From contig OX638368.1 of the NCBI GenBank assembly GCA_951812925.1, positions 159,140,492 to 159,204,491 on the forward strand: DNA of 64,000 nt. Reading direction: 5' to 3'. Positions 22,681 to 34,054 of this stretch are shown piece by piece. How positions within the stretch are numbered: the stretch's first letter is position 1; each line of letters starts with the position of its first letter. The position numbers were made by a program, and so were the translations under genes. Under the pieces are notes generated by a model. That model did no database searches. It saw nothing but the letters and a program-made list of their open reading frames with translations, and was not told where the DNA came from. Source of the DNA: Calliopum simillimum. Taxonomy: Eukaryota; Arthropoda; Insecta; Diptera; Lauxaniidae.

Positions 22681-24183
22681 AAAATGAACCAACAATCACT
22701 GGGAAAACCTGGTTTTTTAATAGATTTTCATGCGACCCTGATTAAAATTAAATTAAAAAATAAAGAAAATAAATCATTTTTATGTAAAATGAAAACAATT
22801 TTTAAGCGTCATCAATGCACAACATTCTAAAATTAGCCACATTGAAATATTGCCTCAGGTTTCTCTGAAATCGTCGTTTGAAATGTTAGCCACGAAAACC
22901 ACTTCTGTTTTTGACCCGTGCCTTGGTTTTTTGCGACTATCTTGAAAGCGATAAATTGCACAAAATCAAATCTAGCACCAAGGGCTTATTAAGAGCTATA
23001 AGTTGAGCCTATTGTCAAAATAAATATCCGTTTTATTTTGACTTTTCTTCTTTACTTCAAAAGTGTTCGACGATCAAGTGCGACGCCATGGAAGTGCCCA
23101 TTTCTTTAATTTGAATAATTAAAAAAACCGATTGTATGTATGTATGTATTCTCCTTTAACTCCTAGGAGGAGCATAGGGCCAATATGAAATCTCTCCATT
23201 TGTCACGATCCCTTGCGATGACTTTGATCTCTTGCCACGATTTTCCCGATTCTTGGATTTCCTTTTCCAACGACCTTTTCCAGTTGGTAAAAAAAAAAAA
23301 AAACCGATTGATGAGTGCAAATTTAACAATTTGCTACATTTTAATTGGATCGTTAAGCTAAGCTTTTTCATAAATTTAAAATTTTTAATTCCTAAGGCAG
23401 AAGTGAATTTTTTACAATCAAAGGAGGTGATTCTACTCTCTAGGCAATATTATACCGTTCACCTTTTATTGCATACTTTTTTCGTAATTATATTACGTTG
23501 GTTTAGGATCAAAACAAGAGATTCGAACTGATTCTATAATACAGTCATTTATTTGGCTCGAAAAAAAAGGTTTTCCTAGATTTTTAAAAAGTGGCGGTTA
23601 ATTTTTATAGATTTCGATGTGCTCTTTCAAAATTTAAGCTTTGCCACCTTGTCACGGTGTCGAAAACTCAATTTAGATAAATTTTTATATGTCCTCATTA
23701 TTTATTGCATATATGTTGTGTTTTGAGCAAAAACTGCTAAACAAAACTGTTTTTAAAATTTTTGGTTCACAACAAATCTAAACATTTTCGATGTCCGAAT
23801 CCAATCTCAAAATCACTCTATCACGTATAGTTTTTGTGATATTCGAACTAGTTAAATTCATCGATTTAACACAGGAATGCGTTATTTTTGTTTTTTTCAT
23901 GTACAGTGGATTAAAAAACTTCAAAAATCGATTAAAAAAAAATCTGACGTGCTGAATCAAGTCGTTTATTGCAATATATTACTGCTTCTATCTAGTAATG
24001 TTTAAAATGAATTAGCAAGATTAAGCTCGTATGTAAGTCATTTGAATTTCAGTTTATACTGATAATTGCTAGTTTTGAAAATTTTTAATAGAATTCTGCA
24101 GTGAATCATATCGTACTTTTGTTTATAATAAAAAAATTACGCTATCGTTTTTAATGCATCAATTATCGACAATGTGGCAACGT
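22681..24183. other. Unassigned sequence with hairpin-family relics
   Basis: The stretch 23780-23860 contains a relic of the 'CCGAAT' hairpin family. The stretch 23850-23950 is repeated in inverted orientation at about 36475-36572 (shared phrase TCGATTTAACACAGGAATGC and its near-complement). The open frames at 23156-23531 are antiparallel and unsupported. Confidence 0.4.
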
Positions 24184-24233
24184 GGCCCATTAGCTCAGTT
24201 GGTTAGAGCGTCGTGCTAATAACGCGAAGGTCG
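24184..24233 (+). pseudogene. Truncated tRNA-Ile(AAT)
   Basis: The first 50 bases match a eukaryotic tRNA-Ile: the acceptor 5' strand GGCCCAT, a D arm TAGCTCAGTTGGTTAGAGCG containing the A box, and an anticodon arm CGTGCTAATAACGCG with anticodon AAT. After AAGGTCG the expected T arm, B box and 3' acceptor strand are replaced by unrelated AT-rich DNA. It cannot fold as a tRNA. It may be a tRNA fragment, a 5' piece of a SINE, or a breakpoint relic; no SINE body follows. Confidence 0.85.
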
Positions 24234-24276
24234 AAAAGAGTAATAACTCAAATTTTGTCATTTTCGGGCTTACATA

Positions 24277-24993
24277 CAGTGAGTCAAAAAAGTTTACTCA
24301 CACTACAAGTTATTTCCAACAGACCTCCATATAAAAAAAAAACAATAAAAAAATATAACAAACAAAATTAAAACTAGTCATTCTCAATGTATTTTGCGAT
24401 GCTTATTTCGAATCTGGCATCAGTATCGCTATATATCATATGATTTTTGATATATTTTAAACTATGTAACAATAATAAACACTGTTTTTTCATTATTTCA
24501 GTTTACAATGTTTCGGAGAAAAAAAAAAAAGATATCGAAATAATTTTAATTAGGTTTTAAAGAAAATAACTAGTGCTTTCAACAACCGTATCAAGTTTTA
24601 TGCAACGAAATTACCTTATCTTGTTATTATATATTGCAAAAAACAGTGCTCCTTAACTTTAAGCTTAAAATATCTCAAAAACCATACGATATATAGCGAT
24701 TCTGTCTGTTTTTATTTTTGTTTGTTTATTTTGTTTCAGTTTTTTTTTATATGGAGGTAATGCCGCAATATAAAAGATATAGAAAAACCCAAGAAGAAAG
24801 AGATGCGATTTTGTTAACATTATATTCTGATTGTTCATGGTCTAAAGAGACAAAGTGCGTACTTTGTTTTTGTAGACATCTGGGAAACCCTTTTTTTTTC
24901 GTTCAAGACAGGTGTGTCAACGATTCTTTTATTGAATGCATTGGTATTGCACGTGTTCTGTTTTCAGTTTTACTTCAAACTTGTGCACCTTAG
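24277..24993 (+). pseudogene. Tc1-like element 5' end with a hairpin insertion
   Basis: ACAGTGAGTCAAAAAAGTTT at 24277 resembles a Tc1-type terminal repeat. After a hairpin insertion (24327-24757) an open frame from ATG at 24760 begins MPQYKRYRKTQEERDAIL, resembling the start of the transposase DNA-binding domain; it quickly becomes unrecognisable and stops at 24993. The catalytic domain is absent. The Tc1 assignment rests on the terminal repeat and this short N-terminus only. Confidence 0.5.
24327..24757. repeat. Inverted-repeat (hairpin) element inserted in the Tc1 relic
   Basis: Starts ACCTCCATATAAAAAAAAAAC and ends with the complement (ATATGGAGGT). The arms contain TGTATTTTGCGATGC, CGAATCTGGCATCAG and AATATCTCAAAAACC, tying it to the family at 4107 and 36694. 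Confidence 0.7.
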
Positions 24994-25690
24994 TGATAGT
25001 GTCATCTACTTGTATTTGATGATAGCTTGTGATCAAATACTTTCATGAAAAAATAGAGATTGCTGCCTTTGTTTCTAAGCCCCTCAAATATTCTTCCCTA
25101 TCGATACTGTGACCTTTCATTTATTTCATTAAAGTTTAGTGAAAGTTGTACTTTCGTTAAAACAGGAGAAATTTAAATACCAGGCGCTTAGTAATTTCAA
25201 GGAGTAAAATGTTTCCACATTTTTTGCGCGCAAAAAAGTTTTTGTTCTCACAAATGTCAGAGTGTATTCTGATTATTTGTTGTTGCCGCTGTTTTTACTG
25301 TCGCATTACGTCAATTCCCGTATTTCGTGTATTTCTTATTTTTATTTTTTTTTTGTTTGCAATTAACTGTTAAATTACGCTCTCTGTAAAATTTTAAATA
25401 CAATTTCTTTTGCGAAAAGATATCACCCTATATTCGGTTGTATAAGCTTCCTAAATTTTGTATCTCAGCTGTTATCGCATCGACGATAACTACTAGTAAA
25501 ATTAAAGTTTTCTATATTTGACACATCCTCTTTTATCCATAACGAATGATTAGACAGCGTGAATACACCCAATGTATAGGGTGCAAAAACGTATTTTGCT
25601 GATAATTCATAATAGTGCACAATTTCTGGGTTATTACCTCTTATAACTTCGTCAAAATCCTTGGAGCCGTTTTTGAACAATATTAAATCG
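24994..25690. other. Intergenic sequence with a terminal-repeat relic
   Basis: At 25050-25092 the plus strand reads AGAGATTGCTGCCTTTGTTT then CTAAGCCCCTCAAA. This is a diverged copy of the end of the 28481-30382 element (its complement contains GAGGGG, TTAGAAACAAAGGCAGCAATCTC). The upstream 24990-25050 also resembles 28965-29030. An end fragment of the same family is likely. No gene is seen. Confidence 0.5.
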
Positions 25691-25737
25691 AATTATTCAA
25701 TTGTTTAATAGTGAGCAAGGCACTACATAACGTCCAC

Positions 25738-26160
25738 TTCCACGTCCTTCACTGAAGATAACGTGAAAAAAGTCAAAAATATTGTGTCAGCAGGTCGAAG
25801 AGTGACCACCAGGCATGTCACAGAGATCTCATATGGTAGCGTTTAAAAAATGTTTGTGAACGAATTGCATATGAAAAAGGTCTCTGCGCGAGAGTGTTAA
25901 TCGACGAGCAAAAGAGAAAGCTCGCATAGCCGCAGTTGCGATGGCTGCCATTCAAGAAACGGGATTCGAGCTGCTTGAACACCCACCCTATTTGTTAAAT
26001 CTAGCTCCCAGTATCGTCTACTACTTTCCTCATTTCAAGAGAAACCTCAGAGGGAAGAAAATTGAAGAAGATAGCGAAGTGATGCTCCCTATTGAAGCGT
26101 TTTTTTTTTTTTCTAAAAGAATCCGGGGTTTAAGTAGAAGAAAAATTTTTTTATGTTGAC
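25738..26160 (+). pseudogene. Mariner transposase pseudogene with internal deletion
   Basis: The N-terminal helix-turn-helix region reads ENVKKVKNIV-like then RRVTTRHVTEISYGSV (about 25755-25840), stop, KMFVNELHMKKVSAR. It then jumps directly to the catalytic C-terminal piece ETGFELLEHPPYLLNLAPS and NLRGKK at 25941-26160. The usual PDLAPSD motif has become LNLAPSI, so the third catalytic Asp is lost. About 100-150 central residues are missing. Confidence 0.75.
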
Positions 26161-26212
26161 TTGCAAAAACAAGGTTTTTTTTTGATTTTTATGAAGACTG
26201 GAACTAATCGAT

Positions 26213-26512
26213 TACACAGGCCCACAAAAAAAAAAAAAAAAATTACCATGCGCGAAAGATCGGACCACCTGAACTTTATGTTTTCGGGGTCGCTGAATCC
26301 GAATATGGTGCCAGAATAGCGAAGTTGGTTCGGGCTTTTTCAGAAATCAACAAAAGTGCTGAAAATTAGAGATTTTTCTTGGTTTCTGAAAAAACGCGAA
26401 CCAAATTCGCTAATCTGACACCATATTCGGATTCAGCGACCCCGAAAACCTAAAGTTCAGGTGGTCTGATCTTTCGCGCAGGGTACTTTTTTTTTTTTTT
26501 TTTTGGCCTGTG
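26213..26512. repeat. Hairpin with 'GGTCGCTGAATCCGAATATG' arms
   Basis: Arms from ACAGGCCCACAAAA to TTTTGGCCTGTG with a centre near 26365. Each arm contains GACCACCTGAACTTTATG-like and GGGGTCGCTGAATCCGAATA phrases. A third, unpaired half-copy in the left-arm orientation follows at about 26530-26660, so the array is arm, inverted arm, arm. Confidence 0.75.
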
Positions 26513-27089
26513 CACAAGGCTACAAAAAAAAAAATTCCCTGCGCGAACGATCAGACCACCTGAACTTTATGTTTTCGGGGTCGCTGAGTCCGAATATGGT
26601 GTCAGAATAGCGGAGTTGGTTCGAGTTTTTTCACAAATCAGAAATAATGCTGAAAAAAATCTCAAATTTTCTTGGCAGTCTTCAATTTTTTTTCCCATTT
26701 TTGCGTTCGTTGATTTTTTGTGGTGTTTTCATCTACTCAGAGAAATTTCTGTCCTTAGTCTCTAAAAATTTTTAATATGACAGTCTTCAAGTTTTTCCAC
26801 AAATTTTCAACGAATAGACCTAAAATTTTATATAACCCCATTTTTTATTGCATTTATGTTTTCTTTTCAGCAAACACTACTAAATAAAAAAGTTCCAAAA
26901 ACGGTACATTTGAAAAAAAAAAAAAAACACAACAAACCAAAACAAATTTCGTATGTTGATTAAACATTGTTTTTCGATAGGAACAAATTCTTTTGAAGCC
27001 AAACAGCCCCTTAATAAGCGTTATGGTGGCTATGCGACAGGGAAATCAACTATTATTGAAAATTTGAGAATTAGAAAATTTCTTTCGAA

Positions 27090-27345
27090 GAAAACGATGA
27101 TTAAAATGAATGCACTACGCTTCGAATTGTTTCCCCATCCACCATACTCTCCAGATCTAGCCCCAAAAATATCCTTCACGGAAGGGAATATAGCTCAAAT
27201 GAAGAAGAGATTGCCGAAATTAAAGTATATTTTGAGGGCAAAGGGAAATCGTTTTGTAAAAAAGACATCAAAAAGTTAGAAGAGCGTTGAAATGAATGTA
27301 TCACTCTGGAAGGAAAGTGTTCAAGAATAACGTGGAGTTTCTGAA
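27090..27345 (+). pseudogene. Mariner transposase C-terminal fragment
   Basis: A short stretch contains NALRFELFPHPPYSPDLAP, the segment around the third catalytic Asp of mariner. A diverged tail follows with KKLEER and then, past a stop, a CITLEGK-like piece, as at the end of mariner transposases. Everything upstream of the third Asp is absent. Confidence 0.7.
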
Positions 27346-27835
27346 AAAATTTTTTTTCTTTAACTTTGTTAACTTTCTTTTATTTACTACAAAAAAAAAC
27401 AAAATAAAAGGAAGAAACAATTGTTTCCAATAACGATTTGTAGCGCCTTTAACTTTTCATTTACTAGTGCCGTTTCATTAATTTTATTTTACGAGCATTT
27501 CCAGAAGCACAAACCAGAGCAACCAAACTTGGGAGCACAGAAACGGTCTATGTACAATACCTTGCACTTGTTTTCACATTATTCTTTTTTTATTTGATAT
27601 TTATTTTGGTTTATATGATGTTATTGTTTTCATGTATTTTTTGTGTTTTTGTTTCTTTTTTTTAATGTACACGCTACTGATAAGAAGCAGATATTAGAAA
27701 AAAAAAACAAACAAAATATATATAAAAAATTCTGAGCAATTTAGATGTCAAGGTTTTATTTGTGAGACTGACTTATTGATTTCTACGAACACACTGGTTT
27801 GCAAAATAATAAATAATAATAATATATGTGACCTG
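27346..27835. other. Unassigned AT-rich sequence
   Basis: Homopolymer-rich intergenic sequence; no gene or repeat partner was recognised. Confidence 0.3.
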
Positions 27836-28117
27836 GTCTATGAAAAAGGGGATTACGTGCGAAAAAAAGTTTTCGAGAAAACGGCTGGAAAACAACTAGT
27901 AAAGGTCAATTCTATTTAAATCGGCAAAAAAGTGGAAAATAAATTTTTGACACCTAAGCCCCCTTTTCGTAGACCAGGGGTTGAATCGACGCATCCGTGA
28001 ACGTACAACTCGTGACGTAAAATTATTTGTTGCACATGTATTTCGCATTACTAAATACATGATTTTACGTCACGAATTGTACGTTCACTGATGCGGCGAT
28101 TCAGCCCCAGGTCACAT
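27836..28117. repeat. Small two-hairpin element
   Basis: The ends ATGTGACCTGG and its complement are inverted. Inside, a first hairpin pairs GGTCTATGAAAAAGGGG with CCCCTTTTCGTAGACC (27845-27975). A second pairs CGTGAACGTACAACTCGTGACG (two parts) with its complement (about 27997-28090). Possibly a MITE; no target duplication was identified. Confidence 0.65.
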
Positions 28118-28480
28118 GTAGTGCTATAAAAACATATCAAATTTTTTACTTCGATTTTAATTCTTAAAAAAAAATATATATCGATGCCTAAGAGTGCAAT
28201 AGTCTAATCTTCACATTTTGAATTCTTGAGATATTTTTAGTTATGTTTATGTGGTGGGCTTCTCTTGAAACACTAAAATAATTGCGAATTATATAAAATG
28301 CAGTGTCCTCACTGAAATAGGCATGATTTGTAAATATTTGTTAACTATATGTATGTGTAAGTTAGGTCGAATTTGACCCACAGATACTCTCACCTACCAT
28401 ATAGCGTAAAATAAATTTTAATTTTAATTTATACATTTTTCAAAATTGCTTGTTATCTGAATAACCGTATAATTACATAT

Positions 28481-30382
28481 GAGGGTGGTATAGAAGCAAA
28501 GGCGACAATCTCGACTTCAATTTTGTGAAAACTAATAAAATCGTACATCACTGAAGATACACGAATTTAGAGTATGTTCACTGTATGTTTTGCAATTCTA
28601 TAGAATAGAGTTAGATGAGGATGTAAACCAAGTTTGAATCAAATCCTCAAAGGGGTTTATGGACAAATTCGATAAGAAATTTGGAGATTGTCGTGTTTGT
28701 TTCAATCAAGTGGAAATTGCTAGGTTTGTAATAATCGAACAGCCACGCCCCCTTCGATTTCGCTGAAATTAGGTACATGACTTCATAAGTTGCTAAAACC
28801 AATAAAAATGGTGAAAAAATAATATTATTTTTTGGCGGAGCTCTAAGGAGTTTTGCTTAAGAAGTTTAGTAATCAAAGCAAAAGCTGCCTTTGTTTTGAT
28901 TGGCAGTTTTCAACCTTAGATATATGTACATATATTGGATAGAGGCGTGTTTGGTATTGTAAATTTCACTGATCACAAGCTTACATGAAATGCAATGATG
29001 GCATTCACAGATGCATTTATGAAAAAAATGGAGATTGTCGCCTTTGCTTCTATACTGCCGTCCTAAGAAAGAATGCCGTAACTCGAATAAATTTTTATTT
29101 CTGTAAAATGAGTTTTTGTGTTCCTTGCTGTTTCGTTTCCTCAACGCTTTCAGCTTAAAGGAAAATTATTTTTTATTCCTCATTCCTAAAGGATTTTTTA
29201 CGTTCTACATGACGGCAATAGCGGAAATAGCCAATTCCGTAAATTTCAGTCAAAAATAGAGTTACGGTAATATGTTTTGCATCGCACTACTTCTGACGAA
29301 GCTGATACAAATCAAAAATGCCGTAAAGACAACTTTTGGTTTACTTTGAAGAAAAAGTAAATCCGAAGAAACACTCTTGTCTTTTGGTGACCAAGACCAA
29401 TACCAATTTTGTGTCTACTGGCTTTTTCTTCCTGGCAAGCTCTGTTTCGTTGTTCTGCAGTGTCTTTGTAATATTTCCGCTTACGCACAGTTCCTTTTTT
29501 TTGAAGAGGGTTTTGATCTGATTCGTTGACCACCATGTGGGGTAGAATTTCTTTAAGTTGTCCTCTGTGGAACCATACTCTAAAATAGATCTTAGAGAAA
29601 ATTTTAGTTGACTGACTTGTCCAGAGGCCATAATCGATACTTTCTAAGCGCACGAGATGTTTCATAAAGAAAAATTGTTTGTTTTTGAAATGATTTAGGG
29701 AAACGAAATGATTTTAAAAATGTATGTGGAATTGTTTCCTTTTAAATAAAAACTTTGATGAGTTTTATGTTTAGTTCAGTTTTATTTACATATTTAGGTT
29801 TATATTTCAGTTTCTTATTAGTTATTATTATTTTACATTTAGTTTTATAGTTATATTTCACATTTTACTTCTTTTCTTCGCGCTTTACAATATTTTCCGT
29901 CCGCACTATTCAATCGTTCGTCTGCAACTGTCCGTTTGTTCGTTTCTTTTTATAGTCCTAACCACGCTTCGTTATGTTCGTTATGTTTTCGTTCGGTTTA
30001 AGTTCTAGCTGTTGTCTGCCTGTTTATTCATTTCGTCAGTGTTGTCTGTCTGCCAATTTGTTCAAGTAATGTTCCTGTATGCTTCTGATCTGTCCCTGTC
30101 CGTCTGACTGCTATCCTACATGTATGATACTACATACGTTTTTATGGAGTTGCGGTGTTTTTGCTTAGCATGTGGAGATACGGTATTCTTGTTTAGTAAG
30201 ATGTGTACGGCTTGGAATTACGACAAAAGTCGTTGTTGATTTTATAGGGAAAATAAAGGTATACTGCAACCTACTCTTGTAGGTTGACGGATAGACCGAG
30301 ATGACCCAAAAAACCCCATAAACTCATTTTTTTGGAAAATTGGAGTTACGGCATTCTTGCTTAGGACGGCAGTATACCCCTC
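28481..30382. mobile_element. Element with GAAGCAAAGGCGACAATCTC ends, interrupted by another element
   Basis: The left end starts GAGGGTGGTATAGAAGCAAA with GGCGACAATCTC. The right end is the complement, at about 29030-29054, continued after an insertion at 30373-30382 (TATACCCCTC). Removing the insertion at 29055-30372 rejoins the right end. The remaining body is about 580 bp with no credible gene. Its end sequence is clearly related to that of the 30750-33220 element. Confidence 0.7.
29055..30372. mobile_element. TA-flanked element inserted into the 28481 element
   Basis: The ends are CTGCCGTCCTAAGAAAGAAT with GCCGTAACTC (29055) and the complement (about 30341-30372), flanked by TATA on both sides, consistent with a TA (or TATA) duplication. 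The 1.3-kb size fits a mariner. The minus strand has overlapping frames at 29312-29665, with a segment containing FYPTWWSTNQIKTLFKKKEL that I do not recognise. The 29760-30120 stretch is pyrimidine-rich with repeated TTCGTT and TCTGTC words. Confidence 0.7.
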
Positions 30383-30749
30383 ATGTATTAATTTTAAGAG
30401 AAACAAATTTCATAACTTAAATATTTAAAATTTTTTCTATCTTCTTCTGAACACAATACTGCGTTTCCTGTGTACTTAACTGCAGAGAAAATATTTCGTC
30501 GAAATTTTGGTCAACTCTTATCTTGATCTTCGTTACAGGATAGTATAAAATCATATAAAATCTGCAGAAACAAATAAGCTTATGTGTGTCGTTAAATATC
30601 AAAACTGTTTAAGTCCCTCTCAGATATGTAGGCAAAATAAAATAAATTTCATAAAATTGGTTTTAATTTATTTTATTTTGCCAACATATCAGAGAGGGAC
30701 TTAGGCAGTTGTGATATTTAACAACACATACCTACTATGAAATTTAAAT

Positions 30750-33220
30750 TGAGGGGGTTAGAAGCAAAGGGGTACAAGTGACAAAAAGTAAATTTTGAGC
30801 AAAACACAGTTAAAGTCAATGTTATTTAGTAAATTCCAGTGTGGGTTAAATATTTAAACTTAACTTGTTTTAGAACCTCTGAAATATCCCCTATCTAACG
30901 TATTTTTGAAAAATTGTCTAGGCATCACCAATAAAAAGTTATTAATACTTTACTGAAAGCCTACTGCACTTGTACCCCTTTGCTTCTAAACATCTGTAAA
31001 TAAATTTTCGTATTTGAACAAAAATATTTTATTTAAATTTAACCTGACATAGAATGTATGTAGGTTTGTTGTTAATGAATTGGATATGATTTATATTTTA
31101 GTATGCTTATAAGCACCATTCTGGGATAATCTATGGCTTAGTCGCCAAATTCATTTATTCGATTTTATATCCTTTTTTAAAAACTGAATTTGGTTCTTCA
31201 AAAGGACTTGCTTTATTTTTTTTTTTTTTTCTGTGACTAAATTCACGTAAGAAAATAGGTGTAACACATCCAACGCAGTTAAAACAGCCAATTTTCCCCA
31301 CGTTTGCACTTTGCATTGAATCTAAGACTTGTACTTATTTTTTTATTGTCACTTGTCATTAGCCAATACTTCAAATATTGTGCAACTACTTTGGGGTCTT
31401 GGTTCTTGGAACTTGCAAACTGCATTTCTAATCTCCTGTAAAAAAAATTGTGTCCCAAGAAGAGCTTAGCAACTATCTCATCTAAAAAAACAGTCAGTGT
31501 TAAGCTTGAAATGAAAGGCAAACGCATTTGCAAAAGTTTTTTTGCTAAAAACACTAAACACTTGCTAGGAAAGAAAATCCTACTGTAATAACTTCACCTG
31601 AACTACGGGAAAAACATTAGCCGGCAAATAAAATTCCAAAATGTCAAGTTGATTTTGTTAAACAGCTCATCCAATCTTTTCCGAAATGAACAAACAAATA
31701 TTTGACACAAAATTTAAACTTAAGAAAAATGTATGATCCTTATATTGAATTTTGCCTTGAAAAAATCGAAGACCCATTAAAAAAGGCACATTACCGCCAA
31801 ATATTTAATACGCACTTTAATCTACGGTTCAAGCGTTCACATACTGACACCTACGCTACTTGTGATAGTTTAGAAACAAAAATCAAATACAGCGAGGACC
31901 AGGAAGTAGTCGCTAACAGTATAATACAAAAAGAAAAACATTTGTACACAGTAGAATTAGCAAAAAAAATCTAAGGAATTGGCCAAAATCTTAATCAAAA
32001 GTGTTTCAACAGCTGTACATGCAATTTGTTTTGATTTAGAAAAAACACTACCTACACAAATATGCAGCAAAATTTTTTATTTGCGCCAATTATGGACATA
32101 TAATTTTGGAACACACAATTGAGGCACCCAGCAATCTTCGATGTTTATGTGGCATGAAGGTGAAGCCAATAAAGGATCCCAAGAGATGGGTCATGCCTTT
32201 TACGCTACGTCCTTCAACTTCCACCATTTATTAAGCACTTGATTGAGTATGTTTTTCTTCCTGACGATTGGATTAATACCTATTGTCAAAAAATCCTGTC
32301 GAAAATTTTCAGTGCATGAAATGCAACAAAAAGATTTCCGTTCTATTGACAACATGAACCAAATAGTTTCGGACAAGCAAATTAAGGACATCCGTTAGAT
32401 GCAGTGGCTTCATTTTAGGAAAGAAGAACCTTTCACTTTATTTTACAAAAATTCGTTGAAAAAAAACATTCTGTTTCAAAAAATTTACCTAGGAATAAGA
32501 AAGTCAGATCGTCCATTATCAAAAAGTTCGATTGATCTTGATGTGTTACATACCGAATCTTTGCCAATTAAAACCGAAAAATACGAAAATTTGAAAAATT
32601 AATCGAGTATTACCCACCAGTTCATCATAGTTTTTATAATTGCCTGAAGCATGAAAAAAGCACACCTAATGAAGATATCGATTCAGATTAGCTAGATGCT
32701 ATTTCTACTTCTACTGCTACCACTACTATTTACTTCTAATACTAGTTATTTATTTAAAAATTTGAATAAAATATTTTTCTTCTAATATAAAAAATAATTT
32801 TTCATTCGTTTAGAAGCAAAGGGGTACAAGTACAAAGGCTTTTAGTAAAGCACTAATAACTTCTGAGAGAGAACCCTTAGAAAAATTTTGAAAAATACAT
32901 TTAACAGAGAATTCTTTAAGGATTCTTAAAATTGGAATAATTCTTTCTTTCTTAGGCTATGTGAGCTGTTATGCACCATTAACTTTACTATTTATTTCCT
33001 ATATAAAAAAATTCAAGTCACTTGTACCCCTTTGCTTCTAAACAAAACTGTAATTGTGTTAATTGGCTTTTCTTAATGGTGCCCTACAGAGGCTTAGGAC
33101 CTTAAAAGTTAAATTATTATTTTTTTCTCAAATAGATTAATGCTCGCTCTATATATTTCCGTGCTTAACTCAATTTTTCATAAATTGGCACTTGTACCCC
33201 TTTGCTTCTAACCCCCTCAA
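30750..33220. mobile_element. DNA transposon with GGTTAGAAGCAAAGGGGTAC ends
   Basis: The ends read TTGAGGGGGTTAGAAGCAAA with GGGGTACAAGTG (30750) and the complement (about 33189-33220). The motif AGAAGCAAAGGGGTACAAGT also occurs internally at about 30967-30990 (inverted), 32812-32832 (direct) and 33020-33040 (inverted). Thus two mini-elements of about 230-250 bp (30750-30990 and 32811-33040) bracket the coding core, like a composite. Flanking AATT occurs on both sides, but the duplication length is uncertain. Confidence 0.7.
31690..32690 (+). pseudogene. Broken transposase-like gene of unnamed type
   Basis: Open pieces lie at 31702-31974 and 32399-32602, with frame-shifted remains between them. 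The first contains FNLRFKRSHTDTYATCDSLETKI, a layout (FNLxFxxxxTDTCxTCD) I associate with uncharacterised transposon proteins in arthropod genomes. The next pieces include LPTQICSKIFYLRQLWTYNF and, further on, MFMWHEGEANKGSQEMGH. Several stops and frameshifts are present, so no function remains. I cannot place it in a named superfamily; the central location between inverted ends supports a transposase role by inference. Confidence 0.5.
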
Positions 33221-34054
33221 TTAATAAAATTTAAATAAAAAAAAAAAATTTACCTAATAGCGTTAGTAAAAGAACTAAAATTTATCAAAGTGAATCAGGT
33301 TTCCTTTAATAATTTTGAGGTGCTGGCAATGATCGGTGCATGTAGCGTACTGGCTAAAAATAGGTGACTTTGGTCAAATGCATTAAAAATTGACCAGGAA
33401 GGCAAAAAAAAAAAAAAAAACACTCTTTCCCTTTCTTTTATAACTTAAAACACTTTTTTATACCACCTGGCTTGAACACTGTTTTTGAAAAACTAGACTT
33501 TAGTCTTTTTGATTTTTAAATAAATAAAAACACAAACAACACAGCAAAATCAAACACGTCTAAATCTTTCAACCAATTCTTTCCAAGTGAAATCGTCTCA
33601 CTATGACTAATTACAAAAAAAAACCCTCATAACACAAAGAGAAGGACAACGAATGAGACCGCATACACAAGATACATATACGTGGGCTGCTATATGGGTG
33701 GTTCTTACAATAGATAACTGTGCTTTTTCGAGTTGCAAAATTGGCAGATAATTTTTTCATGCTATCTTGTGTAAACACACTCTAAAAACTCACCTTTTAA
33801 GTAGATCAACTACAAGTATGAATTTACGGCTTTGAGGTCGAAATTAAGAAATTTTGCTGCCACGTTTGTGACATTTTAGCCAAAGTATGGAAAAATTATG
33901 GGTTTAAAATTATGGCAACAGTGTCATGTCTCCGGTGGTCCATTTTTTTATACCCTACTGCCCTAAAGATCAACTATGGTTTCCTGTTTTCTGTTTTTAT
34001 AGCCGTTTATGGTGGATTAGGATCTCTTAATCTGATCTTAATTTTTTTTTATTA
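33221..34054. other. Intergenic sequence
   Basis: Holds one copy of the CCACGTTTGTGACATTTT motif at 33860, which recurs at 34933, 35087 and 35488. The open frame at 33912-34118 is hydrophobic but unsupported. Confidence 0.35.

Noticed and set aside
24184..24233. Functional tRNA-Ile gene
   Set aside because: T arm, B box and 3' acceptor strand are missing, so it cannot form a tRNA.
29312..29665. 117-residue minus-strand frame as a transposase
   Set aside because: Two overlapping frames compete, and no catalytic motif or domain could be recognised.
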